This document shows positions 27,647 through 36,035 of a DNA stretch of 64,000 nt, piece after piece. The first letter of the stretch is position 1. Each line of letters opens with the position of its first letter. The notes beneath the pieces are model-generated. The model saw only the letters and a program-made list of their open reading frames with translations. It was not told the origin of the DNA and did no database searches. The stretch lies in assembly GCA_024809215.1 (NCBI GenBank), contig JANUBW010000002.1, forward strand, positions 620,001 through 684,000, written 5' to 3'. Both the position numbers and the translations under genes were made by a program. This DNA comes from Niastella sp. OAS944 (GTDB lineage: Bacteria; Bacteroidota; Bacteroidia; Chitinophagales; Chitinophagaceae).

Positions 27647-28202
27647 GAAAAAATTACATATCAACGAAGCAGGCAACAGTTACCCCGAACCGGATGTACC
27701 GGTTGAGGACGCCTGGCACAACATGAAGCAACTGCTGCAACAAGCACCTGCACCATCAGCGTCCAAGAGCGGGTTGGGAAAAGGAAAACTCCTTGGCAAG
27801 ATCATTGCGGCAACCGGAAGCGTGGTTATTGTGTCAGCTGTCATTTACATGATAGCTACCAAAAAAGAAACACCCGAAACGCCACCAGTAAAGCAAACCA
27901 TTGAAGCTACGCCTCACCGGGATACGCTGCCCGATGGCTCCGTTGCTTATTTTGATTCTGCCCATAAGGTCTTTGAATTTAGCGCTATGCCCTTCGGCAA
28001 AGTGACCAGCTATATTGGCAGAGCATATGGAGTGAAATTCATATTAAAGAATAGTAAAATTGAAAATTGCACCATAACCACCCGCTTTGACAATAAATCA
28101 CTGGAAGAAATAATGGATGTGATTGCTTTCACACTCGCCTTTGAATACGAGATCGATAAAACTAAAAATCAGGTTATAATTTCAGGAGATGGATGTAATT
28201 AA
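27639..28202 (+). CDS. Short FecR-like anti-sigma factor
   Basis: About 187 residues from TTG at 27639, which overlaps the sigma gene stop (TTGGATAA); a TTG at 27615 would add eight residues. The N-terminal cytoplasmic part contains YPEPDVPVEDAWHNMKQLLQ, typical of Bacteroidota anti-sigma factors. One membrane span (IIAATGSVVIVSAVIYMIA) lies near residues 57-75. The periplasmic C-terminal domain (DUF4974-like: FGKVTSYIGRAYGVKFILKN, then SLEEIMDVIAFTLAFEYEID) resembles an STN/secretin-type domain. The usual central FecR beta domain is largely missing, so the protein is short. It should bind the sigma factor inside and sense a periplasmic or outer-membrane partner, probably the next gene's product. 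Confidence 0.85.
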   Translation: MDKKKLHINEAGNSYPEPDVPVEDAWHNMKQLLQQAPAPSASKSGLGKGKLLGKIIAATGSVVIVSAVIYMIATKKETPETPPVKQTIEATPHRDTLPDGSVAYFDSAHKVFEFSAMPFGKVTSYIGRAYGVKFILKNSKIENCTITTRFDNKSLEEIMDVIAFTLAFEYEIDKTKNQVIISGDGCN

Positions 28203-29568
28203 TAGAAGTCTTTCAGTGCTGTTTACCATTATCTTACTGGCAGCTTTTGAAAATTCTTTTGCCCAAAGCGAGGCGCCATTTTATTTTAATAAACCCATAA
28301 CGCTCGATTCGCTTACCAAATATGTTCATAGCCGTAGCAAACTTCGGTTTTCCTTTAATTCAACCAAAGTAAAAGGCACCCAGCTCATAGATCTGAAAAA
28401 AGGCGCTTATACCATTAACCAGCTGTTGCAACAAATAAGAAAAAACACCTCGTTGTATTACGCCATGCGTAATGGCTATGTTATTTTTCAGGATAACCCG
28501 CCAAAACAGAAAACAACACCACCTACTGTTACCAAACCCGCTACCCCCAAACCACCTAAACCAAAAGCAACTACAAAACCGGCACTGCAACTGCAACCTG
28601 TACCTGTAATTAAGACAACACCAACTGATACAACTAAAATAAAAACCGACAGCACACATTTACCAGATAGTATAAAAGTGCTTTTACCAATACTGCCGCG
28701 GGTTAAGAATAAAGAAAAAGAAGAAGAAGAAAAAGAAGAAAAAGAGAAGCTCTCAGGCCGGTTCAACTTTTCATTTGGCCGAAAACTTATAGATACCACG
28801 ATCATTGATACCCTTCAAAAAAAAGATACGTTAACAGTTAAAAAGAAAGAACGAACAACACGAACCACTGCACCTGCACGGGTGGTATATGATGATGTAG
28901 GAACAACCTGGAGCTGGCAATATGGCCTGCAATGGAAGGCAACGCTACCGTTTAATGGCAGCAAGTATTATGTTAACGGCGCCAATGCCCGCAGCGAGCC
29001 GTATAACCTGCTTATTCCAGGCATATGGTTAAGTACCACTGTAAATAACAGACACGAGCTTATGTTACTGGTAAAGCCGGCTGAATGGTATTTTTATAAC
29101 AACAAGGTGTTTCGTAAAGATACCAGCCATGTCATAGACAATTCTGATTCAATACCCAAAACAATATACAGCCGAAAAACAACCACACTTATTAAAACCG
29201 GCGGCTGGTATGGAAGCTTACAGTATAATTATCATATAAATGAACACTGGCTTATAGGTGCAGGCGTTGGCTATCACCTGCGGGTGCGTGGGCTTGCCAG
29301 GCAACAGTCCTTTAAAAATTTGAGCGATACACTGGCTAAAGATACTTTGTATAGTATGGAGAAAGGCGCCGAAACCGACAAATACCTGGCGTCTTCATTT
29401 ATTACAGGTAAGTTGGAGGTAGCGTATCATTTCAACGCATTGGATGTAGGCGCCACATTTATGATGCCCCTTACTGCTCCCTTCAAAGACATAAGTCTGA
29501 ATAAAAGCCGCCCGTTGAATGTACAGTTATTTGTACGCTGGCGAATAAAACGTAATGAGGATGAGTAA
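28189..29568 (+). CDS. STN-domain outer-membrane protein, probable surface-signalling partner
   Basis: 459 residues. Signal peptide 1-25 (SVLFTIILLAAFENSFAQ). An STN (secretin/TonB N-terminal short) domain spans about 35-100: ITLDSLTKYVHSRSKLRFSF and YTINQLLQQIRKNTSLYYAM. A low-complexity Pro/Thr/Lys linker with an acidic-lysine block follows (about 105-215). The C-terminal 240 residues alternate polar and aromatic residues in strand-length units (TWSWQYGLQWKATLPF, YGSLQYNYHINEHWLIGAGV, VQLFVRWRIKR at the end), as in a small outer-membrane barrel. There is no TonB-dependent plug. It overlaps the anti-sigma gene by 14 bp, so translational coupling is likely. The reading is an STN signalling domain carried on a simple barrel instead of a TonB receptor (inference). 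Confidence 0.75.
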   Translation: MDVINRSLSVLFTIILLAAFENSFAQSEAPFYFNKPITLDSLTKYVHSRSKLRFSFNSTKVKGTQLIDLKKGAYTINQLLQQIRKNTSLYYAMRNGYVIFQDNPPKQKTTPPTVTKPATPKPPKPKATTKPALQLQPVPVIKTTPTDTTKIKTDSTHLPDSIKVLLPILPRVKNKEKEEEEKEEKEKLSGRFNFSFGRKLIDTTIIDTLQKKDTLTVKKKERTTRTTAPARVVYDDVGTTWSWQYGLQWKATLPFNGSKYYVNGANARSEPYNLLIPGIWLSTTVNNRHELMLLVKPAEWYFYNNKVFRKDTSHVIDNSDSIPKTIYSRKTTTLIKTGGWYGSLQYNYHINEHWLIGAGVGYHLRVRGLARQQSFKNLSDTLAKDTLYSMEKGAETDKYLASSFITGKLEVAYHFNALDVGATFMMPLTAPFKDISLNKSRPLNVQLFVRWRIKRNEDE

Positions 29569-30390
29569 TTATTTACTTCGGCAAACCCGTAATCCCTGAT
29601 CGGGGCCTTTGCCATTGGCTTCGAGGCTTGCGCGGAAGGCGGGTTCACAACAGAAGTCGCTGCCCATCCAGCCACCACCTTTCCAAACTTTGCCGCGGCC
29701 GCTACCTGCATTGGGATCTTCGTTCCAGTTCATACACCATTCGCGTACATTGCCACTCATATCATAAATGCCTAATTCATTGGCGCGCATACCGCCAACC
29801 GGTTTTGTTTTATTGTGGTTCTTTTCCAGCGTAGGCCACGACCATGCGCCGGTAAGATATTTATCACCGGAGTTTTTCCAGTACCAGGCAACATCGTCTA
29901 AATTGTTGCCACCGCTGTATTTGTAATTCCTGCTCACAACCCCACCGCTGGCCGCAAATTCCCATTCCGCTTCTGTTGGTAATCGGTACCCATCGGCATC
30001 CATATTGATCGTTACCATCCATTTTACAGTATCGAGCGGGTTTGTATTATTAGCATCTTTATGAACACTATCGATATTGAAATAGGGCTTCAAACCTTCC
30101 TTTAGGCTTCTTTTGTTACAGTATATAATACAATCATACCAGCTAACCGTTTCTACCGGTAACTTGTCGCCTTTAAATGTAGAGGGATTGCTGCCCATCA
30201 CCTTTACCCAATCCTTTTGCGTTACCTCGTACCGGTCTATAAAAAAATCTGATAAAAATATATCCCGTCCCAAATAAGCGGAATATTTATTCTGAAAAGC
30301 GCCGCCTTTTATCAATATGAAATCATCAGGCATCTTTTCAGTGCATGAACAAACCGAAACCATTAATACTATAAACAATAATCTATACAT
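29569..30390 (-). CDS. FGE-sulfatase-fold (SUMF1-like) lipoprotein
   Basis: 273 residues with a lipobox (VCSC, Cys16). The FGE-sulfatase fold is clear: FILIKGGAFQ at the start, DRYEVTQKDWVKVMG, LPVETVSWYDCIIYCN, the signature GYRLPTEAEWEFAASGG, MSGNVREWCMNW and GKVWKGGGWMGSDFCCEP. True formylglycine-generating enzymes have two C-terminal cysteines in a specific arrangement; here an adjacent CC pair is present but the context differs. Many Bacteroidota lipoproteins of this fold act in gliding motility (GldJ/GldK) or are uncharacterised. Its stop abuts the stop of the convergent STN gene with no bases between. Confidence 0.85.
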   Translation of the reverse strand: MYRLLFIVLMVSVCSCTEKMPDDFILIKGGAFQNKYSAYLGRDIFLSDFFIDRYEVTQKDWVKVMGSNPSTFKGDKLPVETVSWYDCIIYCNKRSLKEGLKPYFNIDSVHKDANNTNPLDTVKWMVTINMDADGYRLPTEAEWEFAASGGVVSRNYKYSGGNNLDDVAWYWKNSGDKYLTGAWSWPTLEKNHNKTKPVGGMRANELGIYDMSGNVREWCMNWNEDPNAGSGRGKVWKGGGWMGSDFCCEPAFRASLEANGKGPDQGLRVCRSK

Positions 30391-30406
30391 ATTGTGTAAT
30401 TCTATA

Positions 30407-30548
30407 AAGACCTGTAAGGTCCGCCATCGGGTCTTGCAATAGCATTATGTACAAGCGGTCCTGACAGGTCGAGCTTATAAAGCAGACCTGTCAGGTACAA
30501 CGCTATCCACTGCAAGTTCAAGTTTCGATGATGCACCTTACAGGTCTT
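30407..30548. repeat. Nested inverted repeats in intergenic DNA
   Basis: Outer arms AAGACCTGTAAGGT (30407-30420) and ACCTTACAGGTCTT (30535-30548) are perfect complements. Inside them CCTGACAGGTC (30460-30470) and GACCTGTCAGG (30485-30495) form a second perfect pair. All arms share the word ACCTG. The layout suggests a small folded element or a mobile repeat; no gene is inside. Confidence 0.65.
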
Positions 30549-30549
30549 G

Positions 30550-30567
30550 CCTCGTCAACTCGTCAAT
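30550..30567. repeat. Shared 18-bp word, copy 1
   Basis: CCTCGTCAACTCGTCAAT, followed by further GTCAACT-type words to 30584. An identical 18-mer is at 57349-57366; both lie just past the 3' end of a minus-strand gene. Confidence 0.6.
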
Positions 30568-30585
30568 CCGTCAACTTGTCAACTA

Positions 30586-31326
30586 TCAATTCTGCCACAC
30601 CGTAGCATTAATATAACCACTCTTGTTACCCCAGGCCTCAAGCGCAAGGATCTGGTAATTGTAGCTACCAAAACCTTGTCCGCCCTTGCTGCGCCAGTTG
30701 TTAATGTGGTTGGCCATGGTCACTTTTTGGTTCGATGCGGTTGGCGCACCACCCCAGGTGTCTTTATACTGCCAGAAAGTGGCGGTACCAATTATGGACG
30801 GTGCATTTACCCGCTGTTGTTTATAGACGCTATAGGTATGCCCGTCGCTGCTTATGGTGCCCAATGAAGTTCCGCCCGTTACAGAGCCTTTTTCGGCCAC
30901 ATAATACTCAATAAGCGGGTTTGTGGTCCAACCATAGATGCCTACAAAATTGTAGCTGCCACTAACGGCGCCAACATTGTAGCCAATGGTACGGGCCGCG
31001 CCGGTAGCCCAGCCCTTGCCGCCTACCACATCGTTGACATTACTGTAGCTGATAGCAAAATTACCCGCCGAGCCATGGGTAATGCTTGCAGAACCACCTT
31101 CGCGGTACAGCGACCAAAACCAACCGTTTACCGTTCCCTGGTCTTCGGTGGATACATCGTCGTTTACAATACCGGTTAGACGTTCGCCTGGTTCAGAAAC
31201 CAGCGGTTCCGAAATTTTGTTTTTACTACAACCTGAAAAGATGGATGAACTGGCAACGAACAGAATAGCCGTTGCGCCGAAAGCAGCCTTCCTGGCCACT
31301 TCCGTGAGGAATGTGTTTGATTTCAT
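30586..31326 (-). CDS. GH11 endo-1,4-beta-xylanase, lipoprotein-type
   Basis: 246 residues. The signal peptide ends in a lipobox (IFSGC, Cys33), so surface or periplasmic lipid anchoring is expected. The GH11 jelly roll spans about 60-245: WFWSLYREGGSASITHGSAG, the nucleophile motif NPLIEYYVAE (E140), PSIIGTATFWQYKDTWGG, NHINNWRSKG and the acid/base motif LALEAWGNKSGYINATVW (E230). Length and both glutamates fit an active enzyme hydrolysing internal xylan bonds. No second domain is present. Several palindromes upstream suggest sugar-responsive control. It is the last gene before the nested repeat at 30407. Confidence 0.93.
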   Translation of the reverse strand: MKSNTFLTEVARKAAFGATAILFVASSSIFSGCSKNKISEPLVSEPGERLTGIVNDDVSTEDQGTVNGWFWSLYREGGSASITHGSAGNFAISYSNVNDVVGGKGWATGAARTIGYNVGAVSGSYNFVGIYGWTTNPLIEYYVAEKGSVTGGTSLGTISSDGHTYSVYKQQRVNAPSIIGTATFWQYKDTWGGAPTASNQKVTMANHINNWRSKGGQGFGSYNYQILALEAWGNKSGYINATVWQN

Positions 31327-31337
31327 GATGGCAATAA

Positions 31338-31367
31338 TTAGTTAGTTCTATAAATTTAACTAACTAA
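31338..31367. promoter_or_regulatory. Inverted repeat in the xylanase leader
   Basis: TTAGTTAGTT (31338-31347) and AACTAACTAA (31358-31367) are perfect 10-bp arms about 12 bp upstream of the xylanase ATG (31326). Operator or leader hairpin. Confidence 0.5.
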
Positions 31368-31376
31368 CCCCATCAC

Positions 31377-31390
31377 TGTAACCGTTTACA
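31377..31390. promoter_or_regulatory. LacI-type operator-like palindrome, site 1
   Basis: TGTAACCGTTTACA, a near-perfect palindrome with a CG centre as in LacI/GalR-family operators, about 50 bp upstream of the xylanase start. Confidence 0.5.
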
Positions 31391-31429
31391 TGAATAAAGT
31401 TTATGCTTAGTTGTAATTGAAAGAGAATG

Positions 31430-31475
31430 AATCAATGTAACAACCGTAACCGTTTACAACATTGTTACATTGATT
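31430..31475. promoter_or_regulatory. LacI-type operator-like site 2 inside a 14-bp-arm inverted repeat
   Basis: CGTAACCGTTTACA (31445-31458) repeats site 1 nearly exactly. It sits in the 18-bp loop of perfect arms AATCAATGTAACAA (31430-31443) and TTGTTACATTGATT (31462-31475). The sites are 68 bp apart, compatible with looping or cooperative repression of the xylanase promoter. Confidence 0.5.
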
Positions 31476-31482
31476 TTTTTCA

Positions 31483-34400
31483 TTATAATTTACCTAATTG
31501 CAGAAATTCGTCGCTTAATAAACCTTCTTCGCGAAGTTTTAGTTTGCCAATTTTGGCTACCACCTTTTCAAAGTCTTTCTCATAGGCGGCATCAAAGCCC
31601 ATGGCTTTATGCAGCAGCAGGGCCTGCGTTTCGTAAAAATAATTGAGAACGCTTTTGTCCTCTATAGGCGCTATGGTTTTAAAGGTCACCTTAATATGTT
31701 TGAGCCCCTCTTCTACCCCTTTCAGATCGGTGGCGGTTTCATAACAACGATAGGCCAGGTTATTATGCGCAGCACGTAAGGCGGCACGTATGGGGTTGAA
31801 CTCTTCCAGGTAATCCCACAGGGTGATCTTGCTTAACTCGGCAATGGTCTTTTTACAAAGCGCCAGCGATTCTTCTTTTTTACCGGCTTCGTACAACACA
31901 TACCGTTGGTGATCCCAAACGTATGCCCACAACCTCATTTCCGTTGACTGCGCATCTGTGAGTAATTTCTCGGCCCGGGCCAGTACATCAATCGCCTGTG
32001 TATACTCTTTGTTTTGCACCAGTAAGGTTACCTGGCGCATTTGCACATCAAATTCACCCTGGCTGAACTCATATACATCGCCTACCGGTGGCAACTGGAA
32101 TGTAGCATAGGCATACGTTAGCCAATTTGTATCATCTACTTTTTGTGCTTTGGCATAGTCCTGCGACTTCTTGAAATATTCTTTTGCTTTGGCAGCATCT
32201 CCTTCCAGGAAATAACTCCAGCCAATATAATAAGCAGCCTGGTGTATATAAGCAGCTTCGGCGTCTTTCACCCCTTCTACTTCTGCCAGCTTTTTGCGGG
32301 CATCCTCGTATTTCTTATCAATTACCAAACCCAGTCCGGCATTCAACAACAGGTAATCTTGTGTAAACCTGTTCTTGAATTTTGTCGTCAGTATTTCATA
32401 TACCGCCGAGTACTGTTCATGCAGTATGTATTTACTGAGGTCTTTATCTCTTGTAATAACTGCAGCTAATAATGCAGGCGTTCGCAAAGCAAGCGGTACA
32501 AATTTTATGTTTACCGCATCCATACTTACAGCCGTTCCGCAAACTTTTTCGTTACGCATGGGCAGCGGTACAAACTCAAGCGCCGAACCATAGTCGCGGC
32601 CTACGGCGCTTTCGCACATTTCCTGCGTTACAAATTCTTTCGGCACAAATTCAAAATCGTACGAATTACGTTTTACCGCCACATCGCAGATCTTTTGCGT
32701 AAGGTATTGTTTGGGCAGGTCGTAAATACGTTCGCAGTCATTAGTATCGTTTGAAGTAATGGCTTTTATGATAAAATCTTCATCCCAAAAACAGGCCCAT
32801 ACTTTATTGAAAGTGTCGTAATCGTATTCCTTGTCCGATATGTCGTCTTCCTTTATTTTACTGCGGTTGTTCCAGCCTTTGGCACCGGCTCTTTCCTCAA
32901 AAGCCGGAATATGGCCCAGGTGTTTTTTATAATATTTATACGTGACTTCGTTGATTTGTTCTATATCTACATGCTCAAATATGTCAATGCCATACTTCTG
33001 TACGTTTTCACCCCACATTTCAACATAAGAGCCCCAGCGCCAGCGGTCGCGGTCGTATTGTTCAACAATAAACGGCCATTTAGGATGTTGTCCATATTTT
33101 TCAACGGCATAAGCATACACTTCCTTATCAAACAGTTTCACCGGAATACGTTTTATCACTTCTATATTCAGCTCAATAGCCTGTTTTATATATTCAGTAC
33201 TATGGTATTTTGAAGGAAGATCCTTTACCGGATATGAATTCAACGCACCGCCTGCGATCAACGCAATATTCATACGTTCATCTTTGAACGCTTCTGGTGT
33301 ATACTTGTAATTATACTGGCTTTGGGTTACCGCTTTAAAACACAACTCATAGGTCATTTGCTCCTTGGGTACATGCGACAGATCAATACCTTTCGGATGC
33401 GCCAGCCAAACCGCTTCAGTAAGAAATTTGGCGGGAATATCGCTATACCGGCATGGTTCCTCTCGTTTTACAGCCTGTAATATGATGGATTGGGTATACA
33501 GTTCGGGTTTAAACAAAATGATCATCTCGCCTGCTACATCAAATTCACCATTGGTTTTGTGATCGAGCAACGCCTGCAACATGTCCTTTGTGCGGTATTG
33601 CTCAGGAATAGTAGCCAGTTTAGCCGACAGCCACTCCGATGGGAACTTACCGGTCTTTTTATACAGATCGGGGCCATACTTCGCCAGCATATCTGTGAAG
33701 AACTGGTCCCAGTATGCCTGGTCTTTTACAGTGGCGGCAATACGTTTTGTATCCCAGTCAACAGTAACAGGGTCGCCGTATAAATAGTGCAGGCTGGTAT
33801 GTTGCGCATAAGGCTGCGCTTTACTATTTTTTTGAACGGCGATCTGGTAAAACTGATCAGCCGTTTTTTCATCGCCCTGTAAATGATAAATAAGTCCCAG
33901 CAGCCAGTTATTGGTGAACATACTTTGCAGTTCCACCGACTGTTCCAGGTACTGTTTGGCTTCATCGGGCTTGTTCTGAAAAATAAGCGCCTCGCCTATT
34001 ATTCGTATACAGAAAGCGGCTGATGGGCGTTTTTGCACGGCAGCTTTTGCCCATTCAATGGCCTGGTCGAATTCACCTGTGCGAACAGCACACAATGCGG
34101 CCTGCTCAAAACAACCAATTTCATATAATAATTTTTCAGGTGTAAGCGGAATGCCTTTGGCATACAATTCTTTTGCCTGGGCATAGGCGTTTTTATCAAA
34201 TAAACATTTTCCTGCATAATAATATGCCAGGTAATAACCGGGGCCTTTTGCAATGGCATCTTTAAAACACTGGTAAGCGCCCGCAGTATCCCCTTCTTTG
34301 TTCAGGTTTATGCCTTTGCGGGTAAGCTGTATGGCTTCCGCCGTAACGCCTTCTCTTAAAACGGGCTTTCCGGCCTTCAGCGTTTCGTAAAAAGAATGGG

Positions 34401-35694
34401 TGCCCAGGTTCAACACATCGTAGTGTGATTCTTCAACCTGGTAATACAGGTTGGGGTTGAACGCATAGGCATATTCGTGCCACATGAGGATGGCATTTTC
34501 CGTTTCATATGTGCTTAATCTATCATAATTATACAATACGGTGATAAGCGTACTAGGTGCAAATTCAAAACAATCGAGGTCATAGAACCAGCTGAAGAAA
34601 TAGGGCGCATTAATTTTGCGGAACGACATGGTGTGAACCATTTCATCATCCTGCCCCCAGGCAGAAGCTACAAAACGCACCGTTTCGTGCCCCAGTGTTT
34701 TTTGAAATTCGCCAAGGCCCAGATAATCAACTGTGGTATTACCGGTAACATAATAACCATTATCCTCGCTCACTTTACCATTGATGGTCATATTACCTTT
34801 AACAGCTATCAACCGAACGTGTTTGTGTGGAATGGCAAGGTCGCCATCGATGGTAAGATCGCCATCGCAATAAAAAAAGCTTCCGCTGAAGTTGTCGTAA
34901 TAATCGCGTTCGCTTTCGTAATTATTAGCTATGTCGTTATCGGCATCTTCCTCCCAATAATCAAACAGGTTCTCAACATTCAGCGCACCCAAAATTTCCT
35001 CGTAGGTAACCGCTTTTATGTTATGTTTTTCGAGAAAAGCAACGGTTTCTGCTTCTTCCGCCGCGCTGTCGTCTTCGTCGTATTCATCCTCGTCTTCCGC
35101 CCCTGTTTTAATGGGTTCTTCGGCCATGGTCAGGTAAGTTTCCGAACTCATAAACGCCTTCAGCGAGCTTTTAGCATCCAGTACCGTTTGTACAGCCTGG
35201 TCAAATGCTTCTTCACTGATATTCCGTAATGATTCAGCAAAATGAATGGCGCGTACCGTGCCCAGGGGGTCGGCCACAAAGATCAGCATTTCATTGCCAC
35301 TGCCTATCATCCCTAACACCCAGCAGCATTTTGTGAGAAAGGTCTTTTCTTTATCAAGCAGGCCGAAGGAGCGGCGATTATAAGCTTGCCAGAAGGTTAA
35401 AAAACCATAGAGGTTATTGCCATTTGGGCCATCGGCATTGTAGCAGTACAGGGCAAAAACAAAGTCATCTTTGCCAAAGAACGGGCTTCCTTTATCGAGC
35501 CAGTGGTCAACGTAATCTTCAGGCATCAGGAAACCGGCGGCGGCTTCCATAGTTGCAATATTTTCGTCTGTTACGGGAACAGCTTCCATTTCGCCGGGAA
35601 AATGCTGTTCAAGGTATTCGCTAAGGGCTATGGGGTCACTAAATAAATGGGCAGGTGGTGTAAACGGGTTGCCTTGCTGATCATTATTGCTCAT
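31483..35694 (-). CDS. Giant cytoplasmic SUKH-like / TPR / repeat protein
   Basis: 1403 residues without signal peptide or membrane span. The N-terminal segment (about 45-190) resembles SMI1/KNR4 (SUKH) domains: ATMEAAAGFLMPEDYVDHWL, then a GNEMLIFVADPLGTVRAIHF strand pair. An acidic linker (about 200-225) and a bactofilin-like strand segment (about 275-330: GDLTIDGDLAIP, VKGNMTINGKV) follow. TPR units (about 455-640: AYQCFKDAIAKGPGYYLAYY) come next. A long central array (about 700-1090) has DUF4116-like repeats (VPKEFVTQEMCESAVGRDYG, then ALEFVPLPMRNEKVCGTAVS). A second TPR block (about 1130-1380) ends it. SUKH domains are often immunity proteins of polymorphic-toxin systems, but no toxin gene is adjacent. 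It is probably a scaffold or poly-immunity-type protein; function unknown. Confidence 0.75.
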   Translation of the reverse strand: MSNNDQQGNPFTPPAHLFSDPIALSEYLEQHFPGEMEAVPVTDENIATMEAAAGFLMPEDYVDHWLDKGSPFFGKDDFVFALYCYNADGPNGNNLYGFLTFWQAYNRRSFGLLDKEKTFLTKCCWVLGMIGSGNEMLIFVADPLGTVRAIHFAESLRNISEEAFDQAVQTVLDAKSSLKAFMSSETYLTMAEEPIKTGAEDEDEYDEDDSAAEEAETVAFLEKHNIKAVTYEEILGALNVENLFDYWEEDADNDIANNYESERDYYDNFSGSFFYCDGDLTIDGDLAIPHKHVRLIAVKGNMTINGKVSEDNGYYVTGNTTVDYLGLGEFQKTLGHETVRFVASAWGQDDEMVHTMSFRKINAPYFFSWFYDLDCFEFAPSTLITVLYNYDRLSTYETENAILMWHEYAYAFNPNLYYQVEESHYDVLNLGTHSFYETLKAGKPVLREGVTAEAIQLTRKGINLNKEGDTAGAYQCFKDAIAKGPGYYLAYYYAGKCLFDKNAYAQAKELYAKGIPLTPEKLLYEIGCFEQAALCAVRTGEFDQAIEWAKAAVQKRPSAAFCIRIIGEALIFQNKPDEAKQYLEQSVELQSMFTNNWLLGLIYHLQGDEKTADQFYQIAVQKNSKAQPYAQHTSLHYLYGDPVTVDWDTKRIAATVKDQAYWDQFFTDMLAKYGPDLYKKTGKFPSEWLSAKLATIPEQYRTKDMLQALLDHKTNGEFDVAGEMIILFKPELYTQSIILQAVKREEPCRYSDIPAKFLTEAVWLAHPKGIDLSHVPKEQMTYELCFKAVTQSQYNYKYTPEAFKDERMNIALIAGGALNSYPVKDLPSKYHSTEYIKQAIELNIEVIKRIPVKLFDKEVYAYAVEKYGQHPKWPFIVEQYDRDRWRWGSYVEMWGENVQKYGIDIFEHVDIEQINEVTYKYYKKHLGHIPAFEERAGAKGWNNRSKIKEDDISDKEYDYDTFNKVWACFWDEDFIIKAITSNDTNDCERIYDLPKQYLTQKICDVAVKRNSYDFEFVPKEFVTQEMCESAVGRDYGSALEFVPLPMRNEKVCGTAVSMDAVNIKFVPLALRTPALLAAVITRDKDLSKYILHEQYSAVYEILTTKFKNRFTQDYLLLNAGLGLVIDKKYEDARKKLAEVEGVKDAEAAYIHQAAYYIGWSYFLEGDAAKAKEYFKKSQDYAKAQKVDDTNWLTYAYATFQLPPVGDVYEFSQGEFDVQMRQVTLLVQNKEYTQAIDVLARAEKLLTDAQSTEMRLWAYVWDHQRYVLYEAGKKEESLALCKKTIAELSKITLWDYLEEFNPIRAALRAAHNNLAYRCYETATDLKGVEEGLKHIKVTFKTIAPIEDKSVLNYFYETQALLLHKAMGFDAAYEKDFEKVVAKIGKLKLREEGLLSDEFLQLGKL

Positions 35695-35988
35695 CGGGTA
35701 ATTCTTTATTCAAATGAGCGGCTAAAATAATATAAAGAATTACATCATAAAATAGCGGTTTTCAGGTAATTATCGCAATCCGGCATCGTAATATTCAGTT
35801 ATATGAGTCAACCGTTTGTAAGCCCGGTAAGCTCCTTGTCAATCTTCAACATTTATGCAGCACTAATTAGTGTACCATTGTCTCCTAGTTAACAGTCAGT
35901 CACATAGTTACAAGAGAAATTGTAAAGGCTCTATTTTTTTGAATAGGAATTATATCTGCACGTACATACTTCCCTCCCTGTTACTTAC

Positions 35989-36005
35989 AAACGAAGCGTT
36001 CGTTT
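35989..36005. promoter_or_regulatory. Palindrome upstream of susC
   Basis: AAACGAA-GCG-TTCGTTT, perfect 7-bp arms 30 bp before the susC start. Candidate operator. Confidence 0.45.
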
Positions 36006-36035
36006 TATTTAATCATTAAAACAAAAACTACCAGC

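Noticed and set aside
34633-35229. 198-codon plus-strand frame inside the 1403-residue gene
   Set aside because: Antisense shadow of a gene with strong domain support; no homology or start context.
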